From: Sphingomonas sp. PAMC 26621
Lineage (GTDB): Bacteria > Pseudomonadota > Alphaproteobacteria > Sphingomonadales > Sphingomonadaceae
Reading direction: 5' to 3'
Assembly (NCBI RefSeq): GCF_000251145.1
Contig: NZ_AIDW01000012.1
Span: 118,399-182,398, forward strand
Length of the DNA: 64,000 nt
The stretch's first letter is position 1. Each line of letters opens with the position of its first letter. The notes under the pieces are model-generated. The model had not been told where the DNA came from. It made no database searches and saw nothing but the letters and a program-made list of their open reading frames with translations. A program made the position numbers and the translations under genes. This document shows, one piece after another, positions 34,988-44,498 of this stretch.

Positions 34988-35095
34988 CGCTTCCCCGGCG
35001 AAGGCCGGGGCCCAGTAGTGAGGCAGGAGAATGCAACCGCTGCGCGAAGTTGGCATGACCTGCTCTACTGGGCCCCGGCCTTCGCCGGGGAAGCG
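34988..35095. repeat. Intergenic inverted-repeat element, class B
   Basis: Two perfect 31-base arms (34988-35018 and 35065-35095) flank a 46-base centre. Each arm also contains the self-complementary CCCCGGCGAAGGCCGGGG, so a cruciform or three-way structure is possible. It lies between the deacetylase and recO and is a typical sphingomonad dispersed palindrome. No gene is seen in the gap 34956-35181. Confidence 0.8.
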
Positions 35096-35181
35096 GTAGA
35101 AGGGTGGGTGCCGCGCGCTCCATTGTCGACCACCCAATCCCTGCCGTTCCATGATAGCGGACCACGCGCTACACCCCCGCG

Positions 35182-35808
35182 ATGCACCTGCGCACCCAAG
35201 CCCTGATCCTCGGCGTCCGCCACCACGGCGAGCATGGCGCGATCGTCCGTGCGCTCACCCCGGATGACGGCCTGCAGGCTGGTTATGTGCGCGGCGGGCG
35301 GTCGAGCCGGATCCGGCCGATCCTGCAACCCGCCAATCGCGTCATGGGCGAATGGCGCGCGCGGACCGACGACCAGCTTGCCAGCCTGACGGTCGAACTC
35401 GTCACCAGCCGCGCGCCGCTTTACGCGGAGCCGCTCCCCGCGCTCGCGCTCGAGTGGGTCACCGCGCTGACGGCGGCGGCATTGCCCGAGGCCTTGCCCT
35501 ATCCGCGGATCTATCTCGCGCTCGACGCGGTAATCGAAACGATTGCGCTTGCGCCCGCCGCGCGCGGCTGGGCGCTGACGCTCGCGCGCTACGAACAGTT
35601 GCTGCTCGCCGAGCTCGGCTATGGCCTTGACGACGACGCGCTGCCAACTGCGCTGACCGATCCCGATGCCAGGGAATGGCCCGAAATCCTCGCCGCGCTG
35701 CGCATTCTGGGGGAAGCGCTGGGCGCGCAAATCCTGGTCGACCGGCGCGCCGTCGCGCTCGAGGCACGCGCCCGGCTGGTCGATCGGCTCAAAAGGGCGG
35801 TTGCGTGA
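35182..35808 (+). CDS. recO: DNA repair protein RecO
   Basis: A 208-residue RecO: the OB-fold starts [20 protein letters not shown] and continues with [12 protein letters not shown], while the C-terminal half is helical. RecO loads RecA onto SSB-coated DNA with RecR. The length is slightly short of the usual 230-250 residues, and the zinc-finger cysteines of many RecO proteins are absent, as in other sphingomonads. It precedes leuB by about 50 bases. Confidence 0.88.
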   Translation: MHLRTQALILGVRHHGEHGAIVRALTPDDGLQAGYVRGGRSSRIRPILQPANRVMGEWRARTDDQLASLTVELVTSRAPLYAEPLPALALEWVTALTAAALPEALPYPRIYLALDAVIETIALAPAARGWALTLARYEQLLLAELGYGLDDDALPTALTDPDAREWPEILAALRILGEALGAQILVDRRAVALEARARLVDRLKRAVA

Positions 35809-35860
35809 TGCGCCAAGGCTCGGCATGGCCGCGCCTTCGAAACACGGATCGGGACGGACC

Positions 35861-36913
35861 ATGGCACTGATCGCAATCCTCGCCGGAGACGGCATCGGCC
35901 CAGAAGTCACGCACGAGGCGCGCCGCGTGCTCGAGGCGCTCGGGCTCGACCTCACGTTCGAGGACGGCCTGGTCGGCGGTGCCGCCTATCGCAAGACCAG
36001 CCATCCGCTCCCGCCCGAGACGCTCGACCTCGCGCATCGTGCCGACGCGATCCTGTTCGGCGCGGTCGGCGATCCCGACATGGACGGGCTGGAACGGTCG
36101 GTGCGGCCCGAGCAGGCGATCCTGGGCCTGCGCAAGGAACTCGGCCTGTTCGCCAACATCCGGCCTGCGACGATGCTGCCGGGGCTCGAGGATTCGTCCG
36201 CGCTGCGCCCCGAAATCGCCCGCGCGATCGACATGGTGATCGTCCGCGAGCTGACCGGCGACGTTTATTTCGGCGAAAAGAGCCGTGGCTTTACGCACAC
36301 TGGCCTCCGCGAGGCGCATGACATGATGCGCTACGACGAGGTCGAGATCGCGCGGATCGTGCGGGTCGGGTTCGAGATGGCGGCGCGGCGCAGCCGGAAG
36401 CTGACGTCGGTCGACAAGGCGAACGTCCTCGAGACGTCGCAGCTATGGCGCGAGATCGTCAACGAGATCGCGCGCGACTATGCGGAGGTCAAGCTGACGC
36501 ACATGTATGTCGACAATGCCGCGATGCAGCTGGTGCGCAACCCCGGCGCGTTCGACGTGATCGTGACGAGCAACCTGTTCGGCGACATCCTGTCCGATCA
36601 GGCGAGCATGTGCGTCGGGTCGATCGGCATGCTGCCCTCGGCGTCGCTTAATGACTGGCAGGGATCGTGCGGGCTGTACGAGCCGATCCACGGATCGGCG
36701 CCGGACATTGCGGGGCAGGGCAAGGCGAACCCGTGTGCGGCGATCCTGTCGGCGGCGCTGCTGCTGCGGCATTCGCTGTCGGATTACGCTTCGGCGGAGC
36801 GGATCGAGAATGCGGTGAAGGCTGCGATCGCTGGTGGTGCGCGGACGGTGGATCTGGGCGGCGCGCTGACGACCGCGCAAATGGGGGATGCGGTGCTCGC
36901 GGCGCTGAAGTGA
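35861..36913 (+). CDS. leuB: 3-isopropylmalate dehydrogenase
   Basis: A 350-residue decarboxylating dehydrogenase, third step of leucine biosynthesis, oxidising 3-isopropylmalate with NAD+. The start [14 protein letters not shown], the [22 protein letters not shown] substrate loop, [25 protein letters not shown] and [16 protein letters not shown] are all present. The ATG at 35861 fits the conserved N-terminus; the longer frame from 35666 overlaps recO. A repeat-type hairpin cluster lies directly downstream. Confidence 0.95.
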   Translation: MALIAILAGDGIGPEVTHEARRVLEALGLDLTFEDGLVGGAAYRKTSHPLPPETLDLAHRADAILFGAVGDPDMDGLERSVRPEQAILGLRKELGLFANIRPATMLPGLEDSSALRPEIARAIDMVIVRELTGDVYFGEKSRGFTHTGLREAHDMMRYDEVEIARIVRVGFEMAARRSRKLTSVDKANVLETSQLWREIVNEIARDYAEVKLTHMYVDNAAMQLVRNPGAFDVIVTSNLFGDILSDQASMCVGSIGMLPSASLNDWQGSCGLYEPIHGSAPDIAGQGKANPCAAILSAALLLRHSLSDYASAERIENAVKAAIAGGARTVDLGGALTTAQMGDAVLAALK

Positions 36914-36919
36914 CCACTT

Positions 36920-37034
36920 CCTGAAGCCCCTCCCCTTCAGGGGAGGGGTTGGGGGTGGGGCAGTGTCTCACCGAGAACTCGCTCTGCTGGACTTCCCCAC
37001 CCCAACCCCTCCCCTGAAGGGGAGGGGCTTCAGG
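36920..37034. repeat. Intergenic inverted-repeat element, class C, between convergent genes
   Basis: Left arm 36920-36960 and right arm 36995-37034 are near-perfect inverted repeats (one extra G on the left), and each contains its own hairpin CCCCTCCCC-TTCA-GGGGAGGGG. The centre of about 34 bases is unique. It lies between the stops of leuB and the oppositely oriented dehydrogenase and could end both transcripts. Confidence 0.82.
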
Positions 37035-37040
37035 TAAGAA

Positions 37041-38387
37041 TTACCCGATCACGGTCTTCAGGTTCATGAACTCATGCAACCCGTACGGCCCGAGCTCGCG
37101 CCCGTGGCCCGAGCGCTTCACGCCACCGAACGGCGCTTCCGGCGACGACGCGAGCATCGCGTTGACCGCGATCATCCCCGCCTCGATATCGCGCTCGAAC
37201 CGCGCGCGTTCGTCCGCATTGTTCGTCCACACCGACGAGCCGAGCCCGAACGGCACCGCATTGGCCAGCGCGATCGCCGAATCGAGATCGTCCGCCTTGA
37301 ACAGCATCGCGATCGGCCCGAACAGTTCCTCATGCGCGACCGCATCGTCGAGCGGGACGTCGACCAGGATCCCTGCGGACATATACGCCCCCTTGCCGGG
37401 AAGCGCCTCGCCGCCGAACAGCAGCTTGGCACCCGCCTGTTCGAACAGCTTCAACTGGCCGAGCACGGTCTGACGCTGCTCCTCGCTCGACAGCGGGCCC
37501 ATCGTGCTGTCGGCATCGAGCGGGTCGCCCGCGACCACCGCCTGCATCCCCGCCGAGAACTTCTCGAGGAACGTGTCGTAGATATCGGCATGGACGATCA
37601 TCCGCTTGGCGCAGATGCACGACTGGCCGGTGTTCTGCACCCGCGCGGTCACCGCCTGCTTGACCGCCTCGTCGAGGTCCGCCGAGGGCATCACGATGAA
37701 CGGATCGGACCCGCCGAGTTCGAGCACGACCTTCTTGAGCGCGCGCCCCGCCGCCTCGGCAACCTTCATGCCAGCGCCTTCGCTCCCGGTCAGCGTCACC
37801 GCGACGATCCGGTCGTCGGCGATCAGCGCGGCGACCTTGTCCGACTTGATCGCGAGGTTCTGGAACAACCCAGCCGGGCCGCCCGCCGCGATCACCATCT
37901 CCTCGAGCGCAGCGCCGCAGCCCTGGACGTTCGACGCATGCTTGAGCAGCCCGACGTTCCCCGCGAGGATCGTCGGCGCCATGAAGCGCACCACCTGCCA
38001 GTACGGGAAGTTCCACGGCATCACCGCGAGCACCGGACCCATCGGATGCCACGTCGCGGTCGCGTTCGGGAAGGCGCGGGGTTCGAGCATCGCAGGGCCC
38101 TCCTGCGCATAGTGACGGAAGGCGGCGGCGCATTTCTCGACCTCGGACAGCGCGGAGGCGAGCGTCTTGCCCATTTCGCGCGTCGCGATCTCCGCGAGCC
38201 GGTGCGCATTGGCATCGAACTGCTCGGCGATCTTCTCGAGCAGCGCGGCGCGCGTCGCAACATCGGTCAGCCGCCACTCGCGGAACGTCGCTTCGGCGCG
38301 CGCCACCTTGGTCTCGATCTCGTCCCCGGTCAGCTCGGGATAGCTCTCACCGGGGGCTCCGGTGGCGGGGTTGATACTGGTAAACAT
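37041..38387 (-). CDS. NAD(P)-dependent succinate-semialdehyde dehydrogenase
   Basis: A 448-residue aldehyde dehydrogenase. INPATGAPGESYPELT begins the N-terminus, E223 in LELGGSDPF is the base, C257 in GQSCICAKR the nucleophile, and FGGVKRSGHGRELG the C-terminal signature; this wording matches the Sad/GabD-like branch acting on succinate semialdehyde. AGGAG lies eight bases before ATG 38387. The longer frame to 38966 overlaps xseB and ispA in antisense and is not real. It feeds succinate to the TCA cycle. Confidence 0.87.
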   Translation of the reverse strand: MFTSINPATGAPGESYPELTGDEIETKVARAEATFREWRLTDVATRAALLEKIAEQFDANAHRLAEIATREMGKTLASALSEVEKCAAAFRHYAQEGPAMLEPRAFPNATATWHPMGPVLAVMPWNFPYWQVVRFMAPTILAGNVGLLKHASNVQGCGAALEEMVIAAGGPAGLFQNLAIKSDKVAALIADDRIVAVTLTGSEGAGMKVAEAAGRALKKVVLELGGSDPFIVMPSADLDEAVKQAVTARVQNTGQSCICAKRMIVHADIYDTFLEKFSAGMQAVVAGDPLDADSTMGPLSSEEQRQTVLGQLKLFEQAGAKLLFGGEALPGKGAYMSAGILVDVPLDDAVAHEELFGPIAMLFKADDLDSAIALANAVPFGLGSSVWTNNADERARFERDIEAGMIAVNAMLASSPEAPFGGVKRSGHGRELGPYGLHEFMNLKTVIG

Positions 38388-38495
38388 GGAAATCGCTCCT
38401 GCGGGGAAGCCCAGAGATGGGATTGCGACCATCAAACGCAAAGTCTTGGCGACGTATCCTTGACCCCCGTCGCATGCCTGCCGCATAGGTTGCTC

Positions 38496-38735
38496 ATGGA
38501 TATACCGATCGAAGAGCTGACGTTCGAAGCGGCGTTGAAGGAACTGGAGGGGATCGTGTCGAGGCTCGAAAGCGGCGACGCGCCGCTGGATCAGGCGATC
38601 GCGCTCTACGAACGTGGCGACAAGCTGCGGCGTCGCTGCGACGACCGTCTCAATGCGGCGCAGGCACGGATCGAGGCGATCCGGACCGACAGCGAGGGGC
38701 GGGCCATCGGCACGCAGCCCTTTGCGGCAGTCTGA
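38496..38735 (+). CDS. xseB: Exodeoxyribonuclease VII small subunit
   Basis: A 79-residue XseB with the family motifs LTFEAALKELEGIVSRLESG and ALYERGDKLRRRC. It pairs with XseA to degrade single-stranded DNA. Short helical proteins of 70-90 residues are normal. It is followed after four bases by ispA, the usual xseB-ispA order in proteobacteria. The longer open frame from 37074 is antisense to the dehydrogenase. Confidence 0.93.
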   Translation: MDIPIEELTFEAALKELEGIVSRLESGDAPLDQAIALYERGDKLRRRCDDRLNAAQARIEAIRTDSEGRAIGTQPFAAV

Positions 38736-38739
38736 CCCG

Positions 38740-39639
38740 ATGAGCATCGCGCCTTTGTCGCTCGCCGACGCCCTTGTCGACGTCGGCACCGACATCGATA
38801 CCCGTCTCGATTCGCTGATCGCGATCCCCGATGATGCGCGGGCCCCGCTGTACCGCGCGATGCGCCACGCCGCGATCGGCGGGGGCAAGCGCCTGCGTCC
38901 GTTGCTGGTCGCGGCAACCGGGCGGCTGTTCGCGGTCGATCGCGATTGCGTGGGACGCGCGGGCATGGCGATCGAGTGCGTCCACGTTTATTCGCTGATC
39001 CACGACGATCTGCCCGCAATGGACAATGACGACATGCGGCGCGGCAAGCCGACCGTCCACAAGGCGTTCGACGAAGCAACCGCGATCCTCGCCGGCGATT
39101 GCCTCCACGCGCTCGCCTTCGAGATCCTCGCCGATCCCGCGACGCACGCCGACCCGTTCGTGCGCAGCGAGCTCGTGCTCGACCTCGCGCGCGCCGCTGG
39201 CCCGGCGGGGATGGCAGGCGGGCAGGCGATGGACCTCGAGGCGGAGAAATCGACCTTCGACCTGCCGACCGTCACCCGGTTGCAGGCGATGAAGACCGGC
39301 GCGCTGATTGCCTGTTCGGTCGAGGCGGGTGCGATCCTCGGCAAGCTGCCGTCGGAGGGGCGCACGGGGCTTCGCGGGTATGCGCGCGACCTCGGGCTTG
39401 CGTTCCAGATCGCCGACGACATCCTCGACGTCGAAGGCGACGAGGCGGCGGTCGGCAAGAAGTTGCACAAGGATGCGGGCGCGGGGAAGGAGACCTTCCT
39501 GTCGCTGCTCGGCCTGCCGCGGGCGCGCGAACAGGCACGGATGCTGGTCGACCAGGCGATCGACCATCTCAAGCATTACGGCTCCGAGGCCGACCTGCTC
39601 CGCGAAATCGCGCGCTTCACGCTCGAGCGCGATCGGTGA
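38740..39639 (+). CDS. ispA: Farnesyl diphosphate synthase (polyprenyl synthetase)
   Basis: A 299-residue prenyltransferase that condenses isopentenyl diphosphate with allylic diphosphates. The first aspartate-rich motif is IHDDLPAMDNDD near residue 87 and the second is FQIADDILDVEGD near residue 225; GGKRLRP near residue 49 binds isopentenyl diphosphate. The stop overlaps the GTG start of coaD. It supplies farnesyl diphosphate for quinones, hopanoids, carotenoids and undecaprenyl carriers. Confidence 0.93.
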   Translation: MSIAPLSLADALVDVGTDIDTRLDSLIAIPDDARAPLYRAMRHAAIGGGKRLRPLLVAATGRLFAVDRDCVGRAGMAIECVHVYSLIHDDLPAMDNDDMRRGKPTVHKAFDEATAILAGDCLHALAFEILADPATHADPFVRSELVLDLARAAGPAGMAGGQAMDLEAEKSTFDLPTVTRLQAMKTGALIACSVEAGAILGKLPSEGRTGLRGYARDLGLAFQIADDILDVEGDEAAVGKKLHKDAGAGKETFLSLLGLPRAREQARMLVDQAIDHLKHYGSEADLLREIARFTLERDR

Positions 39640-40160
39640 CGATCCGCACCGGGGTCTATCCCGGCACGTTCGATCCGGTGACGCTCGGACACATGGACAT
39701 CATCCGGCGCGGCGCGAAGCTGGTCGACCGGCTGGTCATCGGCGTGACGACCAACCCGTCCAAGTCGCCGATGTTCACGATCGACGAGCGGATGGCGATG
39801 GTCCAGCGCGAGGTCGAGGGGGTCGAGGGCGAGATCCACGTCGTCAGCTTCGATTCGCTGCTGATGGATTTCGCCGAGCGCGAGGGGGCGAAGGTCATCG
39901 TCCGCGGGCTGCGCGCGGTCGCCGACTTCGAATATGAGTATCAGATGGCCGGCATGAACCAGCAGATCAATCCGCGGGTCGAGACGGTTTTCCTGATGGC
40001 GGATGTCTCGCTCCAGCCGATCGCGAGCCGTCTGGTCAAGGAAATCGCGCTCTACGGCGGGCCGATCAACCGGTTCGTCACGCCTGCGGTCGCCGTTGAA
40101 GTGGCCGAGCGGGTCGACAAGATCGGGCGCAAGGGCGAGGCGCATCGCGCCAGGCCCTGA
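39636..40160 (+). CDS. coaD: Pantetheine-phosphate adenylyltransferase
   Basis: A 174-residue CoaD, which joins AMP to 4'-phosphopantetheine in coenzyme A synthesis. YPGTFDPVTLGHMDIIRR gives the nucleotidyltransferase (T/HxGH) motif, and IVRGLRAVADFEYEYQM is diagnostic. The start is GTG 39636, overlapping the ispA stop by four bases. The family is usually about 160-170 residues. A plus-strand cyclophilin gene follows after 128 bases. Confidence 0.94.
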   Translation: MTIRTGVYPGTFDPVTLGHMDIIRRGAKLVDRLVIGVTTNPSKSPMFTIDERMAMVQREVEGVEGEIHVVSFDSLLMDFAEREGAKVIVRGLRAVADFEYEYQMAGMNQQINPRVETVFLMADVSLQPIASRLVKEIALYGGPINRFVTPAVAVEVAERVDKIGRKGEAHRARP

Positions 40161-40288
40161 AATATGGGGCGGCCCTATTATGGTCGCTTTCCCCCGGCAT
40201 CCACCACAGCACTGCCGCACCGACGTTCACGTTGGCGCAAGCGACGACTTGGTCTAAGCGACCTTCCACCGAGCTTTTCCGCGGGGAC

Positions 40289-41041
40289 ATGATGCGTTTC
40301 GTTGCCACCCTTCTTGCCTTCATCCTCGCGCTGGTTTCCGGCCCCGCCTTCGCCGCCAAGAAGGAGAAGGTCGAGGTCAAGGACGCCAAGGTCGTGACCA
40401 GCAACCGGCCGGCCGTACCGTCGGTGACCGACCCCGCGAACCTGTGGTATCTCGACCTGTCGACCGGTGGCCGAGTCGTCATCTGGCTGCGCCCCGATGC
40501 GGCGCCCAAGATGGTCGAGCGCGTCAAGCTGCTCACCAGCCAGCATTTTTATGATGGGCTGCTGTTCCACCGCGTGATCGAGGGATTCATGGCACAGACC
40601 GGCGACCCCAAGGGCGACGGCACCGGCGGCTCGACCCTTCCCAACGTTCCCGCCGAGTTCAACTGGCTGCCGCATGTGCGCGGCGCAGTGTCGGCGGCGC
40701 GTGAAGGCGCGGCCGAGGGCGCGACGGTCGAGGCCGTCACCAAAGCCGAGAACAGTGCGAACAGCCAGTTCTTCATCGTCTTCAACCCCACGATGAAGCT
40801 CGACAAGAAGTATACCGTGTTCGGTCGCGTGATCTCGGGGATGGAATATGTCGACGCGGTCGCGCGCGGCGAGCCGCCGACGGCCCCGTCGCGGATCCTC
40901 CACGCCTATCTCGGCACCGATAATCCACCTGCCTATGTCCCTGCGCCGCCGGCCCCCGTCGCGCTGCCGACGCCCGTGCCGACGCTGAAGCTCGCACCGC
41001 GCGCGAAGCCGGTCGCGGCCCCGCACAAGAAGGCGGCATAA
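40289..41041 (+). CDS. Periplasmic cyclophilin-type peptidyl-prolyl cis-trans isomerase
   Basis: A 250-residue isomerase with signal peptide (residues 1-22, cut at AFAA). The cyclophilin core contains [21 protein letters not shown] and ANSQFFI, with the catalytic arginine in [14 protein letters not shown] closes the barrel. A Pro/Ala-rich tail of about 40 residues with basic end follows. Start ATG 40289 or 40292 after GCGGGG. It helps fold exported proteins. Confidence 0.9.
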   Translation: MMRFVATLLAFILALVSGPAFAAKKEKVEVKDAKVVTSNRPAVPSVTDPANLWYLDLSTGGRVVIWLRPDAAPKMVERVKLLTSQHFYDGLLFHRVIEGFMAQTGDPKGDGTGGSTLPNVPAEFNWLPHVRGAVSAAREGAAEGATVEAVTKAENSANSQFFIVFNPTMKLDKKYTVFGRVISGMEYVDAVARGEPPTAPSRILHAYLGTDNPPAYVPAPPAPVALPTPVPTLKLAPRAKPVAAPHKKAA

Positions 41042-41075
41042 TCCGCCAGCGATTGCGGCGCGGAAGAGGAGCGTC

Positions 41076-42110
41076 ATGAAGGTCGACCTGTTCGATTTCG
41101 CGCTACCGCCCGAGCGGATCGCGCTGCGGCCGGCCGTGCCCCGCGACAGCGCCCGGCTGCTGTTGCTCGACGGGGCCGACACGCGCGACCTGTCGGTCGC
41201 GGATCTGCCGGGGATGTTGCGGGCGGGCGATCTGCTCGTGTTCAACGACACCCGCGTGATCCCGGCGCAACTCGAGGGACGCCGGGGCGATTCGAAGATC
41301 GGCGCGACGCTCCACAAGCGCGAGGGGCCGCGCCGCTGGCGTGCGTTCATCCGCAATGCGCGGCGGCTCAAGCAGGACGACGCGATCGATTTCGGCGCGG
41401 GCGTGATCGCCCGTGCGCGTGACCGCGGCGATGACGGCAGCTTCGCGCTCGATTTCGAAGGCGACGAGCCGGTCGAACTCCTGCTCGAGCGCGCGGGGCG
41501 GATGCCACTCCCGCCCTATATCGCCGCGCGCCGCCCCGCCGACGCGCAGGACCAGGACGACTATCAGACGATGTTCGCGGCGGAGAAAGGCGCGGTCGCC
41601 GCACCGACCGCCGCGCTCCACTTCACGCCCGAGCTGCTCGCACGACTTGCGGCGGCGGGGGTCGATCACGCCACGCTGACGCTGCATGTCGGCGCGGGGA
41701 CGTTCCTGCCGGTCAAGGCGGACGACACCACGCGGCACCGGATGCACGCCGAATGGGGTCGGATCGACGCCGCCACCGCCGACCGGCTCAACGCGGTCCG
41801 CGCGAACGGCGGGCGGGTGATCGCGGTCGGCACGACCAGCCTGCGCCTGATCGAGAGCGCCGCCGATGCATCCGGGCAGATCCGCGCGTTCGAGGGGGAC
41901 ACCGCGATCTTCATCACGCCCGGGTATCGGTTCAAGGGAATCGACGGGTTGATGACCAATTTCCATCTTCCCCGCTCGACGCTGTTCATGCTCGTCAGCG
42001 CGCTGATGGGGATCGAGCGGATGCAGGCCGCTTACGCACACGCGATAGAAGACGGGTATCGTTTCTACAGCTATGGCGATGCCAGTCTGCTGCTGCCGTC
42101 GAAGGACTGA
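41076..42110 (+). CDS. queA: S-adenosylmethionine:tRNA ribosyltransferase-isomerase
   Basis: A 344-residue QueA that adds the ribosyl group of SAM to preQ1 at position 34 of queuosine tRNAs. Signature blocks are [45 protein letters not shown], and [23 protein letters not shown] lies just before the ATG. It is in one line with the cyclophilin and EF-hand genes, spaced by 34 and 2 bases. Confidence 0.95.
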   Translation: MKVDLFDFALPPERIALRPAVPRDSARLLLLDGADTRDLSVADLPGMLRAGDLLVFNDTRVIPAQLEGRRGDSKIGATLHKREGPRRWRAFIRNARRLKQDDAIDFGAGVIARARDRGDDGSFALDFEGDEPVELLLERAGRMPLPPYIAARRPADAQDQDDYQTMFAAEKGAVAAPTAALHFTPELLARLAAAGVDHATLTLHVGAGTFLPVKADDTTRHRMHAEWGRIDAATADRLNAVRANGGRVIAVGTTSLRLIESAADASGQIRAFEGDTAIFITPGYRFKGIDGLMTNFHLPRSTLFMLVSALMGIERMQAAYAHAIEDGYRFYSYGDASLLLPSKD

Positions 42111-42112
42111 GA

Positions 42113-42613
42113 ATGCGTCTGGTCGTTGCCGCGATATTGGGATTGGGCGTCCTCGCCGGGGGAAGCGCCGGCGCGCAGACCGCGCCGCCCGCCATCGCCG
42201 CGCCGGTCGCGCCTGCGCAACCCACCGCGACGATCGTCGCCGAACCCGCCGCCCTGTTCATCGCCGCCTGCGACCAGAATGGCGACGGCCGAACCACCCG
42301 CGCCGAGCTCGATGCGTGCGTCGCGCGGAGCTTCGCGCGGATCGACACCGCAAACAGCGGGACGATCGGTTATATCGGCTACGCCGACTGGGCGCTGCTG
42401 TGGCTTGGCGATCGCAACGCGCTGCCGAGCCCGTTCGGAGTCGATGCCAACCAGGACAACCGCATTACGATGCTGGAATTGCAGGAGGAGTTTGGCCGAC
42501 TGTTCGCGCGGTTCGATCTCGACCGCGACGGCATGGTCACCCGCGCCGAGTTGCTGACGATCCGCAGCGGATTACGCCCGGTGGACACGGGCAAGCGGAA
42601 GCGTAAACCGTAA
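42113..42613 (+). CDS. Exported EF-hand calcium-binding protein
   Basis: A 166-residue protein with a signal peptide (residues 1-21, ending AGAQ) and three EF-hand-type loops: DQNGDGRTTRAEL near residue 54, DANQDNRITMLEL near residue 112 and DLDRDGMVTRAEL near residue 133. The tail is basic (GKRKRKP). It starts two bases after the queA stop. Periplasmic calcium binding is likely; the partner is unknown. Confidence 0.8.
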   Translation: MRLVVAAILGLGVLAGGSAGAQTAPPAIAAPVAPAQPTATIVAEPAALFIAACDQNGDGRTTRAELDACVARSFARIDTANSGTIGYIGYADWALLWLGDRNALPSPFGVDANQDNRITMLELQEEFGRLFARFDLDRDGMVTRAELLTIRSGLRPVDTGKRKRKP

Positions 42614-42667
42614 CGAACGGGAGGCGGTGCTCCCGGACGTCGTCAGCCATCGCAGGAGCACGGCATC

Positions 42668-43327
42668 ATGGGGGATCCGCGCTATCGTCTGGTGATCTTC
42701 GATTTCGACGGGACGCTGGCGGATAGCGGCGACTGGTTCCTGTCGACGGTCGATCATCTCGCCGACCGGTTCAAGTTCCGCCGGGTGTCCGCGGACGAGG
42801 TCGAGTCCTTGCGCGGGAAGAGCACGCGCGAGGTGATCCGCCTGCTCGGCATCCCGCGCTGGAAGCTCCCGGCGATGGCGCGCTATCTTCATGCTTTGCT
42901 GGCGCAGCAGACCGACCGGATCGCGTTGTTCGACGGGATCGTTCCGTTGCTGGACGAATTGCGCGACGGCGGCGTACGGCTGGCGCTCGTCACGTCCAAC
43001 GCCGAGCATAATGCCCGCGCGATCCTCGGCCCGACGGTGGCGGCGTTCGACTGGCTCGAATGCGGCGCATCGCTGTTCGGCAAGGCGCGCTGCTATCGTC
43101 GTGTCTTGCGGCGGAGCGGGATGCTGCGCGGCGAGGTGCTGTCGATCGGCGACGAGACGCGCGATATCGTCGCGGCGCGCAAGGTCGGGATCGTCGCGGG
43201 GTCGGTCCTGTGGGGCTATGCGCGCCCCGACGCGCTGCTGGCCATGCGGCCGGATCTCGCGTTCGAGACCCCGGCACAGATTGCGGCGCTGGTGCTCGGC
43301 GGAACCGTGGTCGCACATAGCGCGTGA
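42668..43327 (+). CDS. HAD family hydrolase (phosphoglycolate phosphatase-like)
   Basis: A 219-residue HAD-superfamily phosphatase. Motif I is IFDFDGTLADS (residues 10-20), motif II is LVTSNAEHNAR near residue 106, and SIGDETRDIVAARKVGI gives motif IV. The cap is helical (subclass IA), and the sequence resembles carotenoid oxygenase-linked or Gph-like members. AGGAG lies nine bases before the ATG. Substrate unknown. Confidence 0.85.
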   Translation: MGDPRYRLVIFDFDGTLADSGDWFLSTVDHLADRFKFRRVSADEVESLRGKSTREVIRLLGIPRWKLPAMARYLHALLAQQTDRIALFDGIVPLLDELRDGGVRLALVTSNAEHNARAILGPTVAAFDWLECGASLFGKARCYRRVLRRSGMLRGEVLSIGDETRDIVAARKVGIVAGSVLWGYARPDALLAMRPDLAFETPAQIAALVLGGTVVAHSA

Positions 43328-43359
43328 CTTCGCGCTTATCGCGTTGTTACTTGCAACTT

Positions 43360-44451
43360 ATGTCCGATGCGCCCGACGCCGCCCTGCTGGAGCAGGCCCC
43401 CGAACCGACCACCCACAAGGGGCTCGTCTACCCGTTCGGCGGTCGCGAACCCGCGCCGGGGACCGCCATGCCGGTTGCCGCGGGGATCCGATGGGTCCGG
43501 CTGCACATTCCGGGACCGCTGCGGCACGTCAATTGCTGGCTGCTCGACGATACCGATCCGCGCGGCGATGGCGTGGCGCTGATCGACACCGGCATGAACA
43601 CGACCGACGCGCGCGATGCATGGAAGACGCTGTGGCGCGGCGAACTGTCGGGCGTGCGCGTGACGCGGATGATCGGCACGCATTTCCACCCCGATCATAT
43701 CGGGCTTGCCGGGTGGATGTGCGACCGGCACGCCGCGCCGCTGGTGATGACGCGCGGTGAATGGCTGACCGCGCGGATGCTGATCGCGGATGCGCGCGAT
43801 GCGGTGCCCGAGGAGATGCTTGCCTTCTGGCGTGGGGCAGGGTGGGACGAGGCGCAGATCGCGCACGCCGAGGCGCGCGGCTGGGCGGGGTTCCGTCGGA
43901 TCGTGACGCCGCTGCCGCTCGGCTATACCCGCATCGCGCATGGCGACACGCTCACGATTGGTGGCGTCGCGTGGCAGGTCGTGGTCGGATCGGGGCACAG
44001 TCCGGAACATGCCTGCCTGTATGACCCGATCGGCAAGGTGTTGATCGCGGGGGACCAGGTGCTTCCGCGGATCAGCCCCAACGTTTCGCTCGGCGTGACC
44101 GAACCCGAGGCGGACCCGCTGGGGGAATGGTTCGAATCGATCGCGCGACTCAGGCAGTTGCCCGACGACCTGCTCGTGCTGCCGGGACATGGCGACCCGT
44201 TCACGGGGCTGCACCCGCGGCTCGACGCGATGGACCGCGAGCATCGGGAGCGGCTCGACGAGCTCCACGCCTTCCTCGCCGAACCGCGGCGCGCGATCGA
44301 TTGTTTCGGGCGGCTGTTCCGGCGCGCGATCGGGCCGGACATGCTCGGCATGGCGACGGGCGAGGCGCTCGCGCATCTGCGGCGGCTCGAGGTCGAACGG
44401 CGTGCGGTCCACGAAACGATCGACGGTGTCCGGTGGTATCGGGCAGCGTGA
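43360..44451 (+). CDS. Metallo-beta-lactamase-fold hydrolase
   Basis: A 363-residue MBL-fold protein. THFHPDHIGLAGW is the H-x-H-x-D-H metal motif, GHSPEH supplies the next histidine, AGDQVL the bridging aspartate and LPGHGDPF the last histidine. The C-terminal 70 residues are helical, as in SdsA/glyoxalase II-like relatives. ATG 43360 is chosen; a GTG at 43324 overlapping the HAD stop is an alternative. Likely a thioester or lactone hydrolase; substrate not known. Confidence 0.82.
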   Translation: MSDAPDAALLEQAPEPTTHKGLVYPFGGREPAPGTAMPVAAGIRWVRLHIPGPLRHVNCWLLDDTDPRGDGVALIDTGMNTTDARDAWKTLWRGELSGVRVTRMIGTHFHPDHIGLAGWMCDRHAAPLVMTRGEWLTARMLIADARDAVPEEMLAFWRGAGWDEAQIAHAEARGWAGFRRIVTPLPLGYTRIAHGDTLTIGGVAWQVVVGSGHSPEHACLYDPIGKVLIAGDQVLPRISPNVSLGVTEPEADPLGEWFESIARLRQLPDDLLVLPGHGDPFTGLHPRLDAMDREHRERLDELHAFLAEPRRAIDCFGRLFRRAIGPDMLGMATGEALAHLRRLEVERRAVHETIDGVRWYRAA

Positions 44452-44498
44452 TTCGCTAGCCTTGGTCAACGACTTCGGACGAATCAGGAGAGGCCATT

